A stretch of DNA of 44,985 bases from Parabacteroides sp. Lineage in GTDB: Bacteria > Bacteroidota > Bacteroidia > Bacteroidales > Tannerellaceae. The notes under the pieces are model-generated. The model ran no database searches and had not been told where the DNA came from. It saw only the letters and a list, made by a program, of their open reading frames with translations. Positions 17,848 through 26,801 of this stretch are shown piece by piece. The first letter of the stretch is position 1. Each line of letters begins with the position of its first letter. A program made the translations under genes and the position numbers. The stretch covers positions 1 to 44,985 of the forward strand of contig JAQVCX010000016.1 in assembly GCA_028689545.1 (NCBI GenBank), in the 5' to 3' direction.

Positions 17848-19047
17848 ATGAAGAAAATATATTTGGTAGGCGCGATGTGCGCTTACCTGTTTGCCGGTTG
17901 CGCGGGAAATGCGTCGCAGGCCGGACACGATGAGCATAATCATGAATTAGAGGCTCACGACCATGAGCATGAAGGTGAAGATCACGATCATGACCATGAA
18001 CATGAGGCCGGCGGTGCCCATTCCGGCGAGATTATCTTTAAGAAAGCCTTGGCTGAGGCCGTTGGTTTGCAGACCGTAACGGTCAATCCCGCTCCTTTCA
18101 CGGATGTGATCAAGACGAGCGGACGAGTAATGGCGGCGCAAGGAGAGGAGTCCGTGATTGTCGCTACCGTTCCCGGCGTGATCTCGTTTGGTAGCTTGCC
18201 GTTCGTGGATGGTACGGCGGTACGCAAGGGACAGGCCGTGTTGAGTATCGCTTCCAACGCCCTCTCGGATGGAGACGTGGCGATGAGGGCTAAATTCGCT
18301 TATGAGACGGCGAAAAAGGAATACGAGCGTATGCAGGCCTTGGTTAGTGATAAGATCGTTTCCGCCAAGGATTTCGAGCAGGCCCGTTTGAATTACGAGA
18401 ACGCCAAGGTCGCTTATGAGGCGATAGCGGGAAAACAGACGGCGAAAGGCGTGTCTGTAGTCTCTCCCTTGAACGGTTACTTGAAGAATATCCAAGTGAA
18501 GGAGGGGGATTATGTATCCGTAGGTCAGCCTTTGGCTACGATCTCGCAAAACAATCGTTTGGTATTGCGTGCGGACGTGTCCGAGAAGTATTACAACGAT
18601 CTACCCATGATCCAAACCGCTAATTTCCTGACTCCGTATGACAACGCTCTTTATAAACTGTCTGATTTGCGCGGACGGTTATTATCGTATGGAAAGGCTT
18701 CCGATATGAATTCTTTCTATGTGCCGGTCACTTTCGAGTTCGATAATAAGGGCGCGGTTATCCCCGGTTCTTTCGTCGAGATCTTTTTGCTGACGAAGCC
18801 GATGGAGAATGTCTTGAGTGTGCCTGTCTCCGCCCTTATCGAGGAGCAGGGTATTTATTCGGTATTTATTCGTCTGGATGAGGAAGGTTATAAGAAGCAA
18901 TGGGTGACGCTGGGAGCGAATAACGGCTCGGAGGTACAGATTCTTTCCGGCTTGAAACCGGGTGATGAGGTCGTCACTTGTGGCGCTTTCCAGATCAAGT
19001 TGTCTTCCGCCTCTAACGCGATACCGGCTCATAGCCATAGTCATTAA
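17848..19047 (+). CDS. RND heavy-metal efflux periplasmic adaptor lipoprotein (CusB/CzcB type)
   Basis: This 399-residue membrane-fusion protein links the RND pump to the outer-membrane channel. The signal peptide ends with the lipobox LFAGC (Cys18). Residues 27-58 are very rich in His, Asp and Glu (HDEHNHELEAHDHEHEGEDH and onward), a likely metal-binding segment, and the C-terminus ends in HSHSH. The adaptor fold follows: barrel/lipoyl halves (GVISFGSLPFVDGTAVRKGQ; VVSPLNGYLKNIQVKEGDYV), an alpha-hairpin (about 140-190) and the C-terminal domain (GLKPGDEVVTCGAFQIK). The pump gene starts 15 bases downstream. The His-rich ends suggest a divalent soft metal such as Zn, Co, Ni or Cu; the ion cannot be fixed from sequence. 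Confidence 0.92.
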   Translation: MKKIYLVGAMCAYLFAGCAGNASQAGHDEHNHELEAHDHEHEGEDHDHDHEHEAGGAHSGEIIFKKALAEAVGLQTVTVNPAPFTDVIKTSGRVMAAQGEESVIVATVPGVISFGSLPFVDGTAVRKGQAVLSIASNALSDGDVAMRAKFAYETAKKEYERMQALVSDKIVSAKDFEQARLNYENAKVAYEAIAGKQTAKGVSVVSPLNGYLKNIQVKEGDYVSVGQPLATISQNNRLVLRADVSEKYYNDLPMIQTANFLTPYDNALYKLSDLRGRLLSYGKASDMNSFYVPVTFEFDNKGAVIPGSFVEIFLLTKPMENVLSVPVSALIEEQGIYSVFIRLDEEGYKKQWVTLGANNGSEVQILSGLKPGDEVVTCGAFQIKLSSASNAIPAHSHSH

Positions 19048-19062
19048 TAGGAGGGACGTTGC

Positions 19063-22000
19063 ATGTTAAATAAGATAATTCATTATTCGTTGCACAACCG
19101 GTTGGTAATCTTGGTTTGTGCGCTATTGCTGATGATCTGGGGTACGTACACGGCGTTTCATACGGACGTGGATGTGTTCCCGGACTTGAACGCCCCGACG
19201 GTCGTGATCATGACCGAGGCGAACGGTATGGCTCCCGAGGAGGTGGAACGCTTGGTGACGTTCCCGGTGGAGACTGCCGTGAACGGTGCGATGGACGTAC
19301 GGCGTGTTCGTTCCTCGTCAACTACCGGATTCTCCGTGGTCTGGGTAGAGTTTGATTGGGGTACGGATATCTATCGGGCTCGTCAGATCGTGTCCGAGAA
19401 ACTGGCTGTCTTAGGTGAGAGCCTTCCCGGGAACGTAGGTAAACCGACCTTGGGCCCGCAGTCGTCTATCTTGGGTGAGATGATGATTCTCGGCTTGACC
19501 GCCGATTCTACTTCTTTGCTGGACTTGCGTACGATTGCCGACTGGACGATCCGTCCCCGTTTGTTGTCTACGGGAGGCGTGGCGCAGGTGGCCGTGATCG
19601 GTGGCGATATCAAGGAATACCAGATCTTGTTGGACCCGGCTCGTATGAAGCATTACGGAGTAGGGTTGAACGAGGTGTTGGATGTCTGCCGGAATATGAA
19701 TCGGAACGCCAATGGAGGTGTATTGTATGAGTTCTCGAACGAGTACATCATTCGGGGTGTCTTGTCTACGTCGAAAGCGGAGGAGATCGCTAAAGGGGTA
19801 GTGAAGACCGTGAATGAATATCCGGTTACGCTGGGCGATATCGCTACGGTTAAGATCGGCGGTAAAAGCCCGAAGCTGGGCACTGCTTCCGAGCGGACGA
19901 AGCCGGCCGTGTTGATTACCGTGACCAAACAGCCGGATACGAGTACGGAGAAATTGACGGAGAAGCTGGACGAGATCGTTGTCGATCTGCGGAAGAACCT
20001 GCCGACGGATGTTCGTATCTCTACCGATATATTCCGCCAGAGTCATTTCATCGACAACTCTATTAATAATGTAAAGAATAGTTTGTTCGAGGGTAGCTTC
20101 TTCGTGGTGATCGTCTTGTTCCTGTTCTTGATGAATATACGTACGACGGTGATCTCGTTGGTAGCCTTGCCTCTATCCTTGCTGGTCTCTATCATCGTAT
20201 TGCACTATATGGGATTGACGATTAACACGATGAGTTTGGGCGGTATGGCGATCGCTATCGGTTCCTTGGTGGACGACGCTATCGTAGACGTGGAGAACGT
20301 GTATAAGCGAATCCGGGAAAACCGACTCTTGCCTCCGGATCAGCAACGCTCTACCTTGGAGGTGGTTTACGACGCTTCCCGTGAGGTGCGTATGCCGATC
20401 TTGAACTCTACCTTGATTATCGTGGTGAGCTTCGTGCCCTTGTTTTTCTTGAGTGGTATGGAAGGCCGTATGTTGGTGCCGCTGGGGATCGCTTTTATCG
20501 TGGCTTTGTTTGCCTCTACGGTGGTGGCGCTCACCTTGACCCCGGTACTTTGTAGCTATTTGCTGAACCGGAAGGCTACGGGAGCGAGGGAACTGCGTGA
20601 GGCTTGGATGGCCCGGAAGTTGAAAGTGGTCTATAAACGGGCCTTGGAGCTTGCGCTGGCTTACCAGAAAGGGGTGTTAGGTACCACGATCGCTTTGTTT
20701 GTGGTTGCCTTGGTGATCTTCTTTAGTTTAGGACGCAGCTTCTTGCCTCCGTTCAATGAGGGTTCTTTTACGATCAACGTAAGCTCGCTCCCGGGAATTT
20801 CCTTGGACGAGTCGGATCGGATCGGACGCCGTGCGGAAGCGTTGCTGCTGCAAGTGCCCGAGATCAAGACCGTGGCTCGGAAGACGGGTCGTGCCGAGTT
20901 GGATGAGCATGCCTTGGGCGTGAATGTCTCCGAGATCGAGGCTCCTTTCGAATTGCAAGACCGTAGCCGGTACGAGGTGATGAATGATGTTCGCAAGCAG
21001 TTATCTACGATCAGCGGCGCTAATATAGAGATCGGCCAACCGATTTCCCACCGTATCGACGCTATGCTTTCCGGTACGGAGGCGAATATCGCTATCAAAC
21101 TATTTGGTACGGACTTGAACTTGATGTTTACGGTTGGTAACCAGATCAAGACCGCTATCCAGACGATCCCGGGTCTGGTGGACTTGAAGGTGGAGCAGCA
21201 GATCGAGCGTCCGCAGTTGACGATCACCCCGAAACGTGAGTTGTTGGCTAAATATGGTATTCCCCTGCCGGAGTTCGAGGAATATATCAATGTGATGTTG
21301 GGTGGAGAGGCCGTTAGCCAGGTGTACGACGATGGCAAGAGCTTCGACTTGACCGTGAAGACCTCCGACACCAGCCGTGCGACGATGGATGATATTAGCA
21401 ATCTGATGATCGATGCCGCCGGGCAGAAAGTGCCGTTGAGCTACGTGGCGGATATCCGCTCGGTGACGGGCCCGAATACGATCAATCGTGAGAACGTACA
21501 ACGTAAGATCGTGATCAGCGCCAACGTATCGGAACGCGACCTGCGAGGTGTCGTGAATGAGATACAGGATCGAGTAGAGGCCAATATCCGTTTACCGGAG
21601 GGCTATCATATCGAGTATGGCGGCCAGTTCGAGAGCGAGGCGGCGGCCAGTCGTACCTTATTGCTAACGTCGCTGATGTCGTTGTTGGTGATTTTCATGT
21701 TACTGTATAATGAGTTCAAGGATGTGAAGGAGAGTGGCGTGATCTTGTTGAACCTGCCGTTGGCGTTGATCGGTGGCGTGTTTATCCTATGGTTTACGTC
21801 CGGCGAGATCAGTATCCCGGCGATTATCGGTTTCATTTCCTTGTTCGGTATCGCTACCCGAAACGGTATGTTGCTGATCAGCCACTATACGCATTTGCGG
21901 GGAGAAGGAATGAGCTTGCGTGAGTCCGTGATACAAGGCTCTTTAGACCGTTTGAACCCGATCTTGATGACGGCGTTGAGCTCCGCCTTGGCGTTGATCC

Positions 22001-22146
22001 CGTTGGCGTTGAATGGCAATCTTCCCGGAAATGAGATCCAGAGCCCGATGGCGACGGTGATTTTGGGTGGTTTGCTAACATCTACGTTCTTAAACGGATT
22101 CATCATCCCGATTGTTTACCTGATAATGAACAAGAATAAAGAATAA
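19063..22146 (+). CDS. CusA/CzcA-family heavy-metal efflux RND pump
   Basis: This 1027-residue inner-membrane proton-driven pump has the usual layout of the HME-RND family: an N-terminal helix with DVDVFPDLNAPTV, periplasmic porter loops (about 35-335 and 560-860) and two six-helix bundles. The fourth-helix motif is GGMAIAIGSLVDDAIVDVEN, with Asp404, Asp405, Asp409 and Glu411. CusA has DAAIVMIEN there and CzcA has DFGxxxDGxxVxVEN, so this motif is intermediate. Of the three periplasmic methionines that bind Cu(I)/Ag(I) in CusA, only the one near HRIDAMLSG has an obvious counterpart; LPGISLDE and NVSEIEAPF lack Met. A monovalent copper/silver role is therefore less likely, by eye alignment only. 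It lies between adaptor and outer-membrane factor genes with 15- and 5-base gaps, so the three form one operon. Confidence 0.93.
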   Translation: MLNKIIHYSLHNRLVILVCALLLMIWGTYTAFHTDVDVFPDLNAPTVVIMTEANGMAPEEVERLVTFPVETAVNGAMDVRRVRSSSTTGFSVVWVEFDWGTDIYRARQIVSEKLAVLGESLPGNVGKPTLGPQSSILGEMMILGLTADSTSLLDLRTIADWTIRPRLLSTGGVAQVAVIGGDIKEYQILLDPARMKHYGVGLNEVLDVCRNMNRNANGGVLYEFSNEYIIRGVLSTSKAEEIAKGVVKTVNEYPVTLGDIATVKIGGKSPKLGTASERTKPAVLITVTKQPDTSTEKLTEKLDEIVVDLRKNLPTDVRISTDIFRQSHFIDNSINNVKNSLFEGSFFVVIVLFLFLMNIRTTVISLVALPLSLLVSIIVLHYMGLTINTMSLGGMAIAIGSLVDDAIVDVENVYKRIRENRLLPPDQQRSTLEVVYDASREVRMPILNSTLIIVVSFVPLFFLSGMEGRMLVPLGIAFIVALFASTVVALTLTPVLCSYLLNRKATGARELREAWMARKLKVVYKRALELALAYQKGVLGTTIALFVVALVIFFSLGRSFLPPFNEGSFTINVSSLPGISLDESDRIGRRAEALLLQVPEIKTVARKTGRAELDEHALGVNVSEIEAPFELQDRSRYEVMNDVRKQLSTISGANIEIGQPISHRIDAMLSGTEANIAIKLFGTDLNLMFTVGNQIKTAIQTIPGLVDLKVEQQIERPQLTITPKRELLAKYGIPLPEFEEYINVMLGGEAVSQVYDDGKSFDLTVKTSDTSRATMDDISNLMIDAAGQKVPLSYVADIRSVTGPNTINRENVQRKIVISANVSERDLRGVVNEIQDRVEANIRLPEGYHIEYGGQFESEAAASRTLLLTSLMSLLVIFMLLYNEFKDVKESGVILLNLPLALIGGVFILWFTSGEISIPAIIGFISLFGIATRNGMLLISHYTHLRGEGMSLRESVIQGSLDRLNPILMTALSSALALIPLALNGNLPGNEIQSPMATVILGGLLTSTFLNGFIIPIVYLIMNKNKE

Positions 22147-22151
22147 GTTTT

Positions 22152-23336
22152 ATGAAATCATATATAATAATAGCCGCCTTGTCTGTATTGACAGGCGGCC
22201 TTTCCGCCCAGACTGCTATAGAGGACGTGCTCCGGAGCGTGGAGGCGAACAATAAGGATTTACAGGCGAACAGCCAGATGATCCAATCGCAGAAGTTGGA
22301 GGCGAAGTTGGATAATAATTTGCCGGACCCATCGGTCTCTTATTCGCATTTTTGGGGGAATAAAGAAGGGATGGGATTCACTGGCGAGTTCGTGGCTTCG
22401 CAAAGCTTTGATTTCCCGTCGGTGTATGTCCAGAAGCATAAGTTGACGAAGGCGAAATCAGCGGGATTGGATCGCCAGGGGATGGCTTTTCGCCAGCAAA
22501 TCTTGTTGCAGGTGAAAGAGATTTGCCTGGATTTGGTGCTATTGAACCAGCAGAAGAGCCTCTTGGATATCCGTCTCAAGAACGCTGAGCAACTTTCCGC
22601 TTTGTATGCGACTCGTCTGGAAAAGGGAGACGCGAATATCCTTGAGACCAACAAGATCGATCTGGAATTGTTGAACGTCCGGACGGAGGCCCGGATGAAC
22701 GAGACTGCTCGCCTTGCCAAGTCGCAGGAACTGGCTACGCTGAATGGCGGTATCGCTATCGGGTTTACCGATACGGTCTATGCCTTGCCGGAGAAGGATG
22801 TGCTTTCCTTCGATGAGTTGCGGGCGGAGGCGATACAGTCCGATCCGGACTTACAGACCTTGCGTAGCGACCAAGCGACAGCCCTCCGCCAGTTGAGCGT
22901 GAATAAGGCGAAAGGCTTGCCTAGCTTTGAGTTGGGGTATCGTATGAATCCCGCCTCGGGTGGAGAGCGTTACAATGGTTTCTTGGTAGGTGTCAGCATC
23001 CCGTTGTTCTCGAATCGTAATAACGTGAAACAGGCGAAGGCGCAGACCCGTTATACCGAGATGCGGTTGGAGAGTGCCGCTTTCACGGTAGAGAATGGGT
23101 TGCGCCAGTTGTATGACCAGTCTGTCTCCTTAAAGAAATCCATCGATGAATATAAGGACGTGCTGAAAAGGCAGAACAGCTTGGTCTTACTGAACAAGGC
23201 GATACAGGCCGGGCAAATTTCCATGATCGAGTATTTCGTGGATGTAACGACCTATTACCAAAGCGTACAAAATTACCTGCAATTGCAAAATCAGTATCAA
23301 AAGGTAATGGCGCAATTGTATAAATACAAATTGTAA
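22152..23336 (+). CDS. TolC-family outer-membrane factor of the metal efflux system (CusC/CzcC type)
   Basis: This 394-residue outer-membrane efflux channel subunit has a Sec signal (MKSYIIIAALSVLTGGLSAQ) without a lipobox. Two repeats of the TolC domain are visible as long helical stretches, about residues 22-200 (KAKSAGLDRQGMAFRQQILL, RTEARMNETARLAKSQELA) and 215-390 (AKGLPSFELGYRMNP, NNVKQAKAQTRYTEMRLES, YQSVQNYLQLQNQYQKVMAQ). It completes the tripartite pump. It starts 5 bases after the pump gene and has no other partner. A stable hairpin lies in its signal-peptide codons (22173-22199). Confidence 0.92.
   Translation: MKSYIIIAALSVLTGGLSAQTAIEDVLRSVEANNKDLQANSQMIQSQKLEAKLDNNLPDPSVSYSHFWGNKEGMGFTGEFVASQSFDFPSVYVQKHKLTKAKSAGLDRQGMAFRQQILLQVKEICLDLVLLNQQKSLLDIRLKNAEQLSALYATRLEKGDANILETNKIDLELLNVRTEARMNETARLAKSQELATLNGGIAIGFTDTVYALPEKDVLSFDELRAEAIQSDPDLQTLRSDQATALRQLSVNKAKGLPSFELGYRMNPASGGERYNGFLVGVSIPLFSNRNNVKQAKAQTRYTEMRLESAAFTVENGLRQLYDQSVSLKKSIDEYKDVLKRQNSLVLLNKAIQAGQISMIEYFVDVTTYYQSVQNYLQLQNQYQKVMAQLYKYKL
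22173..22199 (+). other. Hairpin within the signal-peptide codons of the outer-membrane factor gene
   Basis: GCCGCCTTGTC pairs with GACAGGCGGC (10 bp with one bulged T) around a 6-nt loop, 21 bases after the start codon. It is followed by CTTTCC rather than a pure T run, so it is weaker as a terminator than the similar hairpin in the second GH92 gene. Confidence 0.4.
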
Positions 23337-23339
23337 ATA

Positions 23340-23376
23340 AAATCCGATAGGTCTCAACTGGAGACCTGTCGGATTT
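23340..23376. terminator. Bidirectional terminator between the efflux operon and the flavoprotein gene
   Basis: A 16-bp stem with one G-U (AAATCCGATAGGTCTC with GAGACCTGTCGGATTT) and a 5-nt loop sits 4 bases after the outer-membrane factor stop. On the minus strand it is followed by TTTTATTT, so it should serve the convergent gene best; the plus side has only ATTTACTATAAAT. Confidence 0.75.
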
Positions 23377-23403
23377 ACTATAAATAGGGGAATAGGATGC
23401 GAA

Positions 23404-24351
23404 TTATTCGAAATGATTGGATTTGATGTTTTCTAGGGATGAGTTGAAATCCCGGATCAACTCTTTCATCACCTCTTCCACGGATAATTCTTCCCGGAAT
23501 AGAGACGCTACTTGTCCGATCTCTAGCTCACCTTCCTTTAAGTCGCCCTCGAAGATCCCTTTCTTGGCGCGTCCCTTGCCTAATAGCTCACGTAATTCTT
23601 CCACGGACGCTCCCTGGGCTTCCGCCTCTTCCACTGCCGCGGCGAAATCGCCTTTTGCCAGACGGGTAGGGGACAGTTTCTTCAATAATAGCCTCGTATC
23701 TCCTTCTTTCAGGCTCAAGCATAATTGCTTGAAATTCTCGTGCGCCGAGCTTTCTTTGGTCAGGGCGAAACGAGTACCTATCTGTACGCCATCGGCCCCT
23801 AGAGCGAGTGCCGCTAGCATCGCTTGACCGTTTCCGATACCTCCTGCCGCCAAAAGGGGGAGAGAGGTCGCTTTCCGGACAGCGGGGATCAGGCACATCG
23901 TGGTTGTTTCCTCCCGTCCGTTGTGCCCACCGGCCTCGAAGCCTTCGGCAACGATGGCATGCACTCCAGCCTCCTCGCATTTCGTGGCGAATTTGGAGCT
24001 ACTTACCACGTGAACGACTGTCATGCCATGATCCTTCAAGTACTTTGTCCATGTTTTCGGGTTGCCGGCGGAGGTAAATACGATCTTCACCTTTTCCTCC
24101 ACCAATATCCGCATCAAGGTATCGATTTCCGGGTACATCAGCGGGACATTCACGCCAAAAGGCTTGTCGGTCGCCGCCTCGCATTTACGGATATGTTCCC
24201 GCAGCACTTCCGGATGCATGGATCCTGACCCGATCAACCCTAATCCACCGGCGTTACTAACCGCTGAAGCCAGCCGCCAACCACTACACCAAACCATCCC
24301 TCCCTGTATGATGGGATACCGAATACCAAAAAGACTACAAATTCGATTCAT
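23404..24351 (-). CDS. FabK / nitronate monooxygenase-family FMN oxidoreductase
   Basis: This 315-residue TIM-barrel flavoprotein has YPIIQGGMVW at the N-terminus, SNAGGLGLIGSGS, DKPFGVNVPLM, FTSAGNPKTW, then AEGFEAGGHNG with the conserved His, AAGGIGNG for FMN phosphate and GVQIGTRFALTKES. The layout and C-terminal segment (FEGDLKEGELEIGQVASLF) are close to FabK-type enoyl-ACP reductase, which reduces the double bond in the last step of fatty-acid elongation using FMN. The same superfamily includes nitronate monooxygenase and 2-nitropropane dioxygenase, and sequence reading alone does not settle the substrate. FabK is favoured because the AGGLGLIG, PFGVN and AGNP blocks match the pneumococcal FabK pattern as I recall it. 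It is a single gene convergent with the efflux operon, with no fatty-acid genes nearby. Confidence 0.88.
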   Translation of the reverse strand: MNRICSLFGIRYPIIQGGMVWCSGWRLASAVSNAGGLGLIGSGSMHPEVLREHIRKCEAATDKPFGVNVPLMYPEIDTLMRILVEEKVKIVFTSAGNPKTWTKYLKDHGMTVVHVVSSSKFATKCEEAGVHAIVAEGFEAGGHNGREETTTMCLIPAVRKATSLPLLAAGGIGNGQAMLAALALGADGVQIGTRFALTKESSAHENFKQLCLSLKEGDTRLLLKKLSPTRLAKGDFAAAVEEAEAQGASVEELRELLGKGRAKKGIFEGDLKEGELEIGQVASLFREELSVEEVMKELIRDFNSSLENIKSNHFE

Positions 24352-24536
24352 GTTTATTTCTTGCGTTAATCTTGCTAAAATCAGTGAACTGTTCTTATTA
24401 AAACAACAATTTCCTTATCGAGGTTTTGAATATGCATATAACTTTAAAGGCCTTTGTCCTTTTATGAATTGTGAAAATCTTTTTTTTGATTCTAAATAAT
24501 AACAATTTGAAAGAGAATTGTAACGCAAAACTTCGT

Positions 24537-24544
24537 TATCTTTG
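24537..24544 (+). promoter_or_regulatory. -7 box upstream of the first M3 peptidase gene
   Basis: TATCTTTG matches the Bacteroidetes -7 consensus, 28 bases before the ATG at 24573. No TTTG lies at the standard -33 distance; the nearest is 27 bases upstream of the box. Confidence 0.55.
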
Positions 24545-24572
24545 TCCATTGTAATTCTAATATAACAATGGT

Positions 24573-26693
24573 ATGAATAAAACGCTTATGGCCGCAGGTT
24601 TGGCGGTTATTTTGGGAGCTTGTTCCTCCCCAAAGAAAAGCGATGTAGCGGAAGGCGCTACACCCAATCCGTTTTTCGCGGAGTATACGACACCGTTCGG
24701 GGTGCCTCCGTTTGATCAAATAGAGGTGGCTCACTACAAGCCGGCTCTTTTGCAAGGCATGGAAGAGCAATCGAAGGAGATCAAGGCGATCGTGGTAAAT
24801 CCGGATGCGCCAACTTTTGAGAATACGATCGTGGCCTTAGACCAAAGTGGCGAGTTGCTTACTAAAGTAATGTATGCCTTTGGTGGTCAATCCAGTGTGA
24901 ATACCACGGACGAGATCCAAGAACTCGAACGTGAGCTTTATCCCCTTTTATCCAAGCATTCGGATGATATCAGTCTAAATCCCAAGCTTTTTGCCCGGGT
25001 GAAATCCGTATATGAGAATCAAGCGAGCTTCCATCTGGATAAGGAACAGAAGAAGCTGCTGGAGGAAACCTATAAAAGCTTTGTTCGCGGAGGAGCCAAT
25101 CTGCCGGAGGATAAGCAGTCGACGTTGCGTGAGCTGAACGAGAAAATATCCATGCTCCAACTTACTTTCGGACAGAATACCTTGAAAGAGACCAACGCTT
25201 TCCAATTAGTGATCGATCATAAAGAAGACTTATCCGGCCTGCCGGAGGACGTGATCGTCAAGGCGGCGCAAACGGCCAAGGAGAATGGTCAGGAGGGTAA
25301 GTGGGTGTTTACCCTTCATAATCCGAGCGTGATGCCTTTCCTTCAATACGCCGATAAGCGTGATTTGCGTGAGAAGATTTTCAAGGCGTATACGAATCGG
25401 GGCAATAATAATAATGAGAATGATAACAAAGAGATCGTTAAGCAGTTGGTTGCCGTTCGTCTGGAGAAAGCCCAATTGATGGGATATGAGGATTATGCCG
25501 CTTTCGTATTGGAAGAGAATATGGCGAAGAACGAGAAGAACGTGTACGACTTGCTCGATAAGGTCTGGCCGTCCGCCTTGGCGAAAGCGAAAGAGGAATT
25601 GGCCGATATCAACGCTGAGATCAAGAAGGAAGGCGGTAACTTCGAGGCCGAGGGCTGGGATTGGCGTTATTATTTCGAGAAAGCCAAGAAAGCGAAATAT
25701 AACTTGGACGAGAACGAGATGCGCCCTTATTTTGAGTTGGGACATGTACGTGAGGGTATCTTCTATGTAGCCAATAAGTTATATGGCATCACGTTTACCG
25801 AGATCAAGGACATCCCAAAGCCGGACCCCGACGCTCTCGCTTTCGAGTGCAAGGATAAAGAGGGTACGCATCTGGGTGTGCTGTATATGGATTTCTTTAC
25901 CCGCCCGGGCAAAGGAAGTGGCGCATGGTGCGGCGGTTACCGCTCACAAACATATAAAGAGGGGAAACGGGTAGCTCCGGTGGTTACTACCGTATTTAAT
26001 TTCAGTAAACCGGCGGAGGGACAACCGGCGCTTTTGACGGCCGACGGGACTGAAACCGTATTCCATGAGTTTGGTCATGCCCTGCACGGTTTGTTCTGCG
26101 ACGTTCATTATCTGGGTGTGTCCGACGTGCCTCGTGACTTCGTGGAGCTACCTTCGCAAGTGGATGAGCATTGGGCCGTAGAGCCAGAGGTATTGAAAGT
26201 GTACGCTAAACATTACCAGACCGGCGAGGTCATTCCGCAAGCTCTTGTAGACAAGATGATCAAGAGTGGCAAGTATGGACAAGGCTTCGCTACGACGGAG
26301 TATCTGGCCGCCTCTTATCTGGATATGGATTACCATGTATTGAAAGAGATCCCCGCCGATTTGGATATCGAGAAATTTGAGGCGAAGGTCTTGGGCGATC
26401 GGGGTCTGATCCGTCAGATACCGTCTCGCTATCGCTCCACTTATTTCGGACATACGATGGAAGGTGGATATACCGCCGGCTATTATAGCTATATCTGGGC
26501 GGAAGTGTTGGATTGCGACGCTTTCCAAGCTTATAAGGAGACGGGCGACATCTTCAACCCAGAGGTTGCCTCTAAATTCCGTACATACGTACTGACCCCG
26601 GGCGGTATCGACGACGCTATGGATATGTACGTGAATTTCCGTGGCAAACAACCTAGTATCGATCCGTTGTTGGAGAATAGAGGACTGAAATGA
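24573..26693 (+). CDS. M3-family zinc metallopeptidase lipoprotein (Dcp-like), copy 1
   Basis: This thimet-oligopeptidase-family protein cleaves short peptides; bacterial relatives include the dipeptidyl carboxypeptidase Dcp and oligopeptidase A. It has 706 residues. The signal peptide ends in the lipobox LGAC, so it is anchored in the envelope, unlike cytosolic Dcp/OpdA. The zinc motif HEFGH is at residues 498-502 in TVFHEFGHALHGLF, and the downstream part has GYTAGYYSYIWAEVLDCDAF. The N-terminal helical domain is complete (FAEYTTPFGVPPFDQIEVAHYKPAL). A paralogue in the same orientation follows after 108 bases. The two are very similar throughout and probably arose by tandem duplication; together they may process peptides in the periplasm. 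Confidence 0.93.
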   Translation: MNKTLMAAGLAVILGACSSPKKSDVAEGATPNPFFAEYTTPFGVPPFDQIEVAHYKPALLQGMEEQSKEIKAIVVNPDAPTFENTIVALDQSGELLTKVMYAFGGQSSVNTTDEIQELERELYPLLSKHSDDISLNPKLFARVKSVYENQASFHLDKEQKKLLEETYKSFVRGGANLPEDKQSTLRELNEKISMLQLTFGQNTLKETNAFQLVIDHKEDLSGLPEDVIVKAAQTAKENGQEGKWVFTLHNPSVMPFLQYADKRDLREKIFKAYTNRGNNNNENDNKEIVKQLVAVRLEKAQLMGYEDYAAFVLEENMAKNEKNVYDLLDKVWPSALAKAKEELADINAEIKKEGGNFEAEGWDWRYYFEKAKKAKYNLDENEMRPYFELGHVREGIFYVANKLYGITFTEIKDIPKPDPDALAFECKDKEGTHLGVLYMDFFTRPGKGSGAWCGGYRSQTYKEGKRVAPVVTTVFNFSKPAEGQPALLTADGTETVFHEFGHALHGLFCDVHYLGVSDVPRDFVELPSQVDEHWAVEPEVLKVYAKHYQTGEVIPQALVDKMIKSGKYGQGFATTEYLAASYLDMDYHVLKEIPADLDIEKFEAKVLGDRGLIRQIPSRYRSTYFGHTMEGGYTAGYYSYIWAEVLDCDAFQAYKETGDIFNPEVASKFRTYVLTPGGIDDAMDMYVNFRGKQPSIDPLLENRGLK

Positions 26694-26700
26694 GAAGATT

Positions 26701-26763
26701 TATGAATTGTGATTTATGATTTATGATTTAAAGTCCATGATTCATAATCCATCACAATTCATA
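26701..26763. repeat. AT-rich palindrome between the two M3 peptidase genes
   Basis: TATGAATTGTGAT (26701-26713) and ATCACAATTCATA (26751-26763) form a perfect 13-bp inverted repeat. TTATGA/TCATAA extends it inward. Further short AATTCATAA/AAATTATAAAT repeats continue to about 26790. It fills the gap between the paralogues and may be a dispersed intergenic repeat or an mRNA-stability structure. Confidence 0.7.
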
Positions 26764-26801
26764 ATTCATAAATTATAAATTATAAATCATACATTATCAA
26801 G

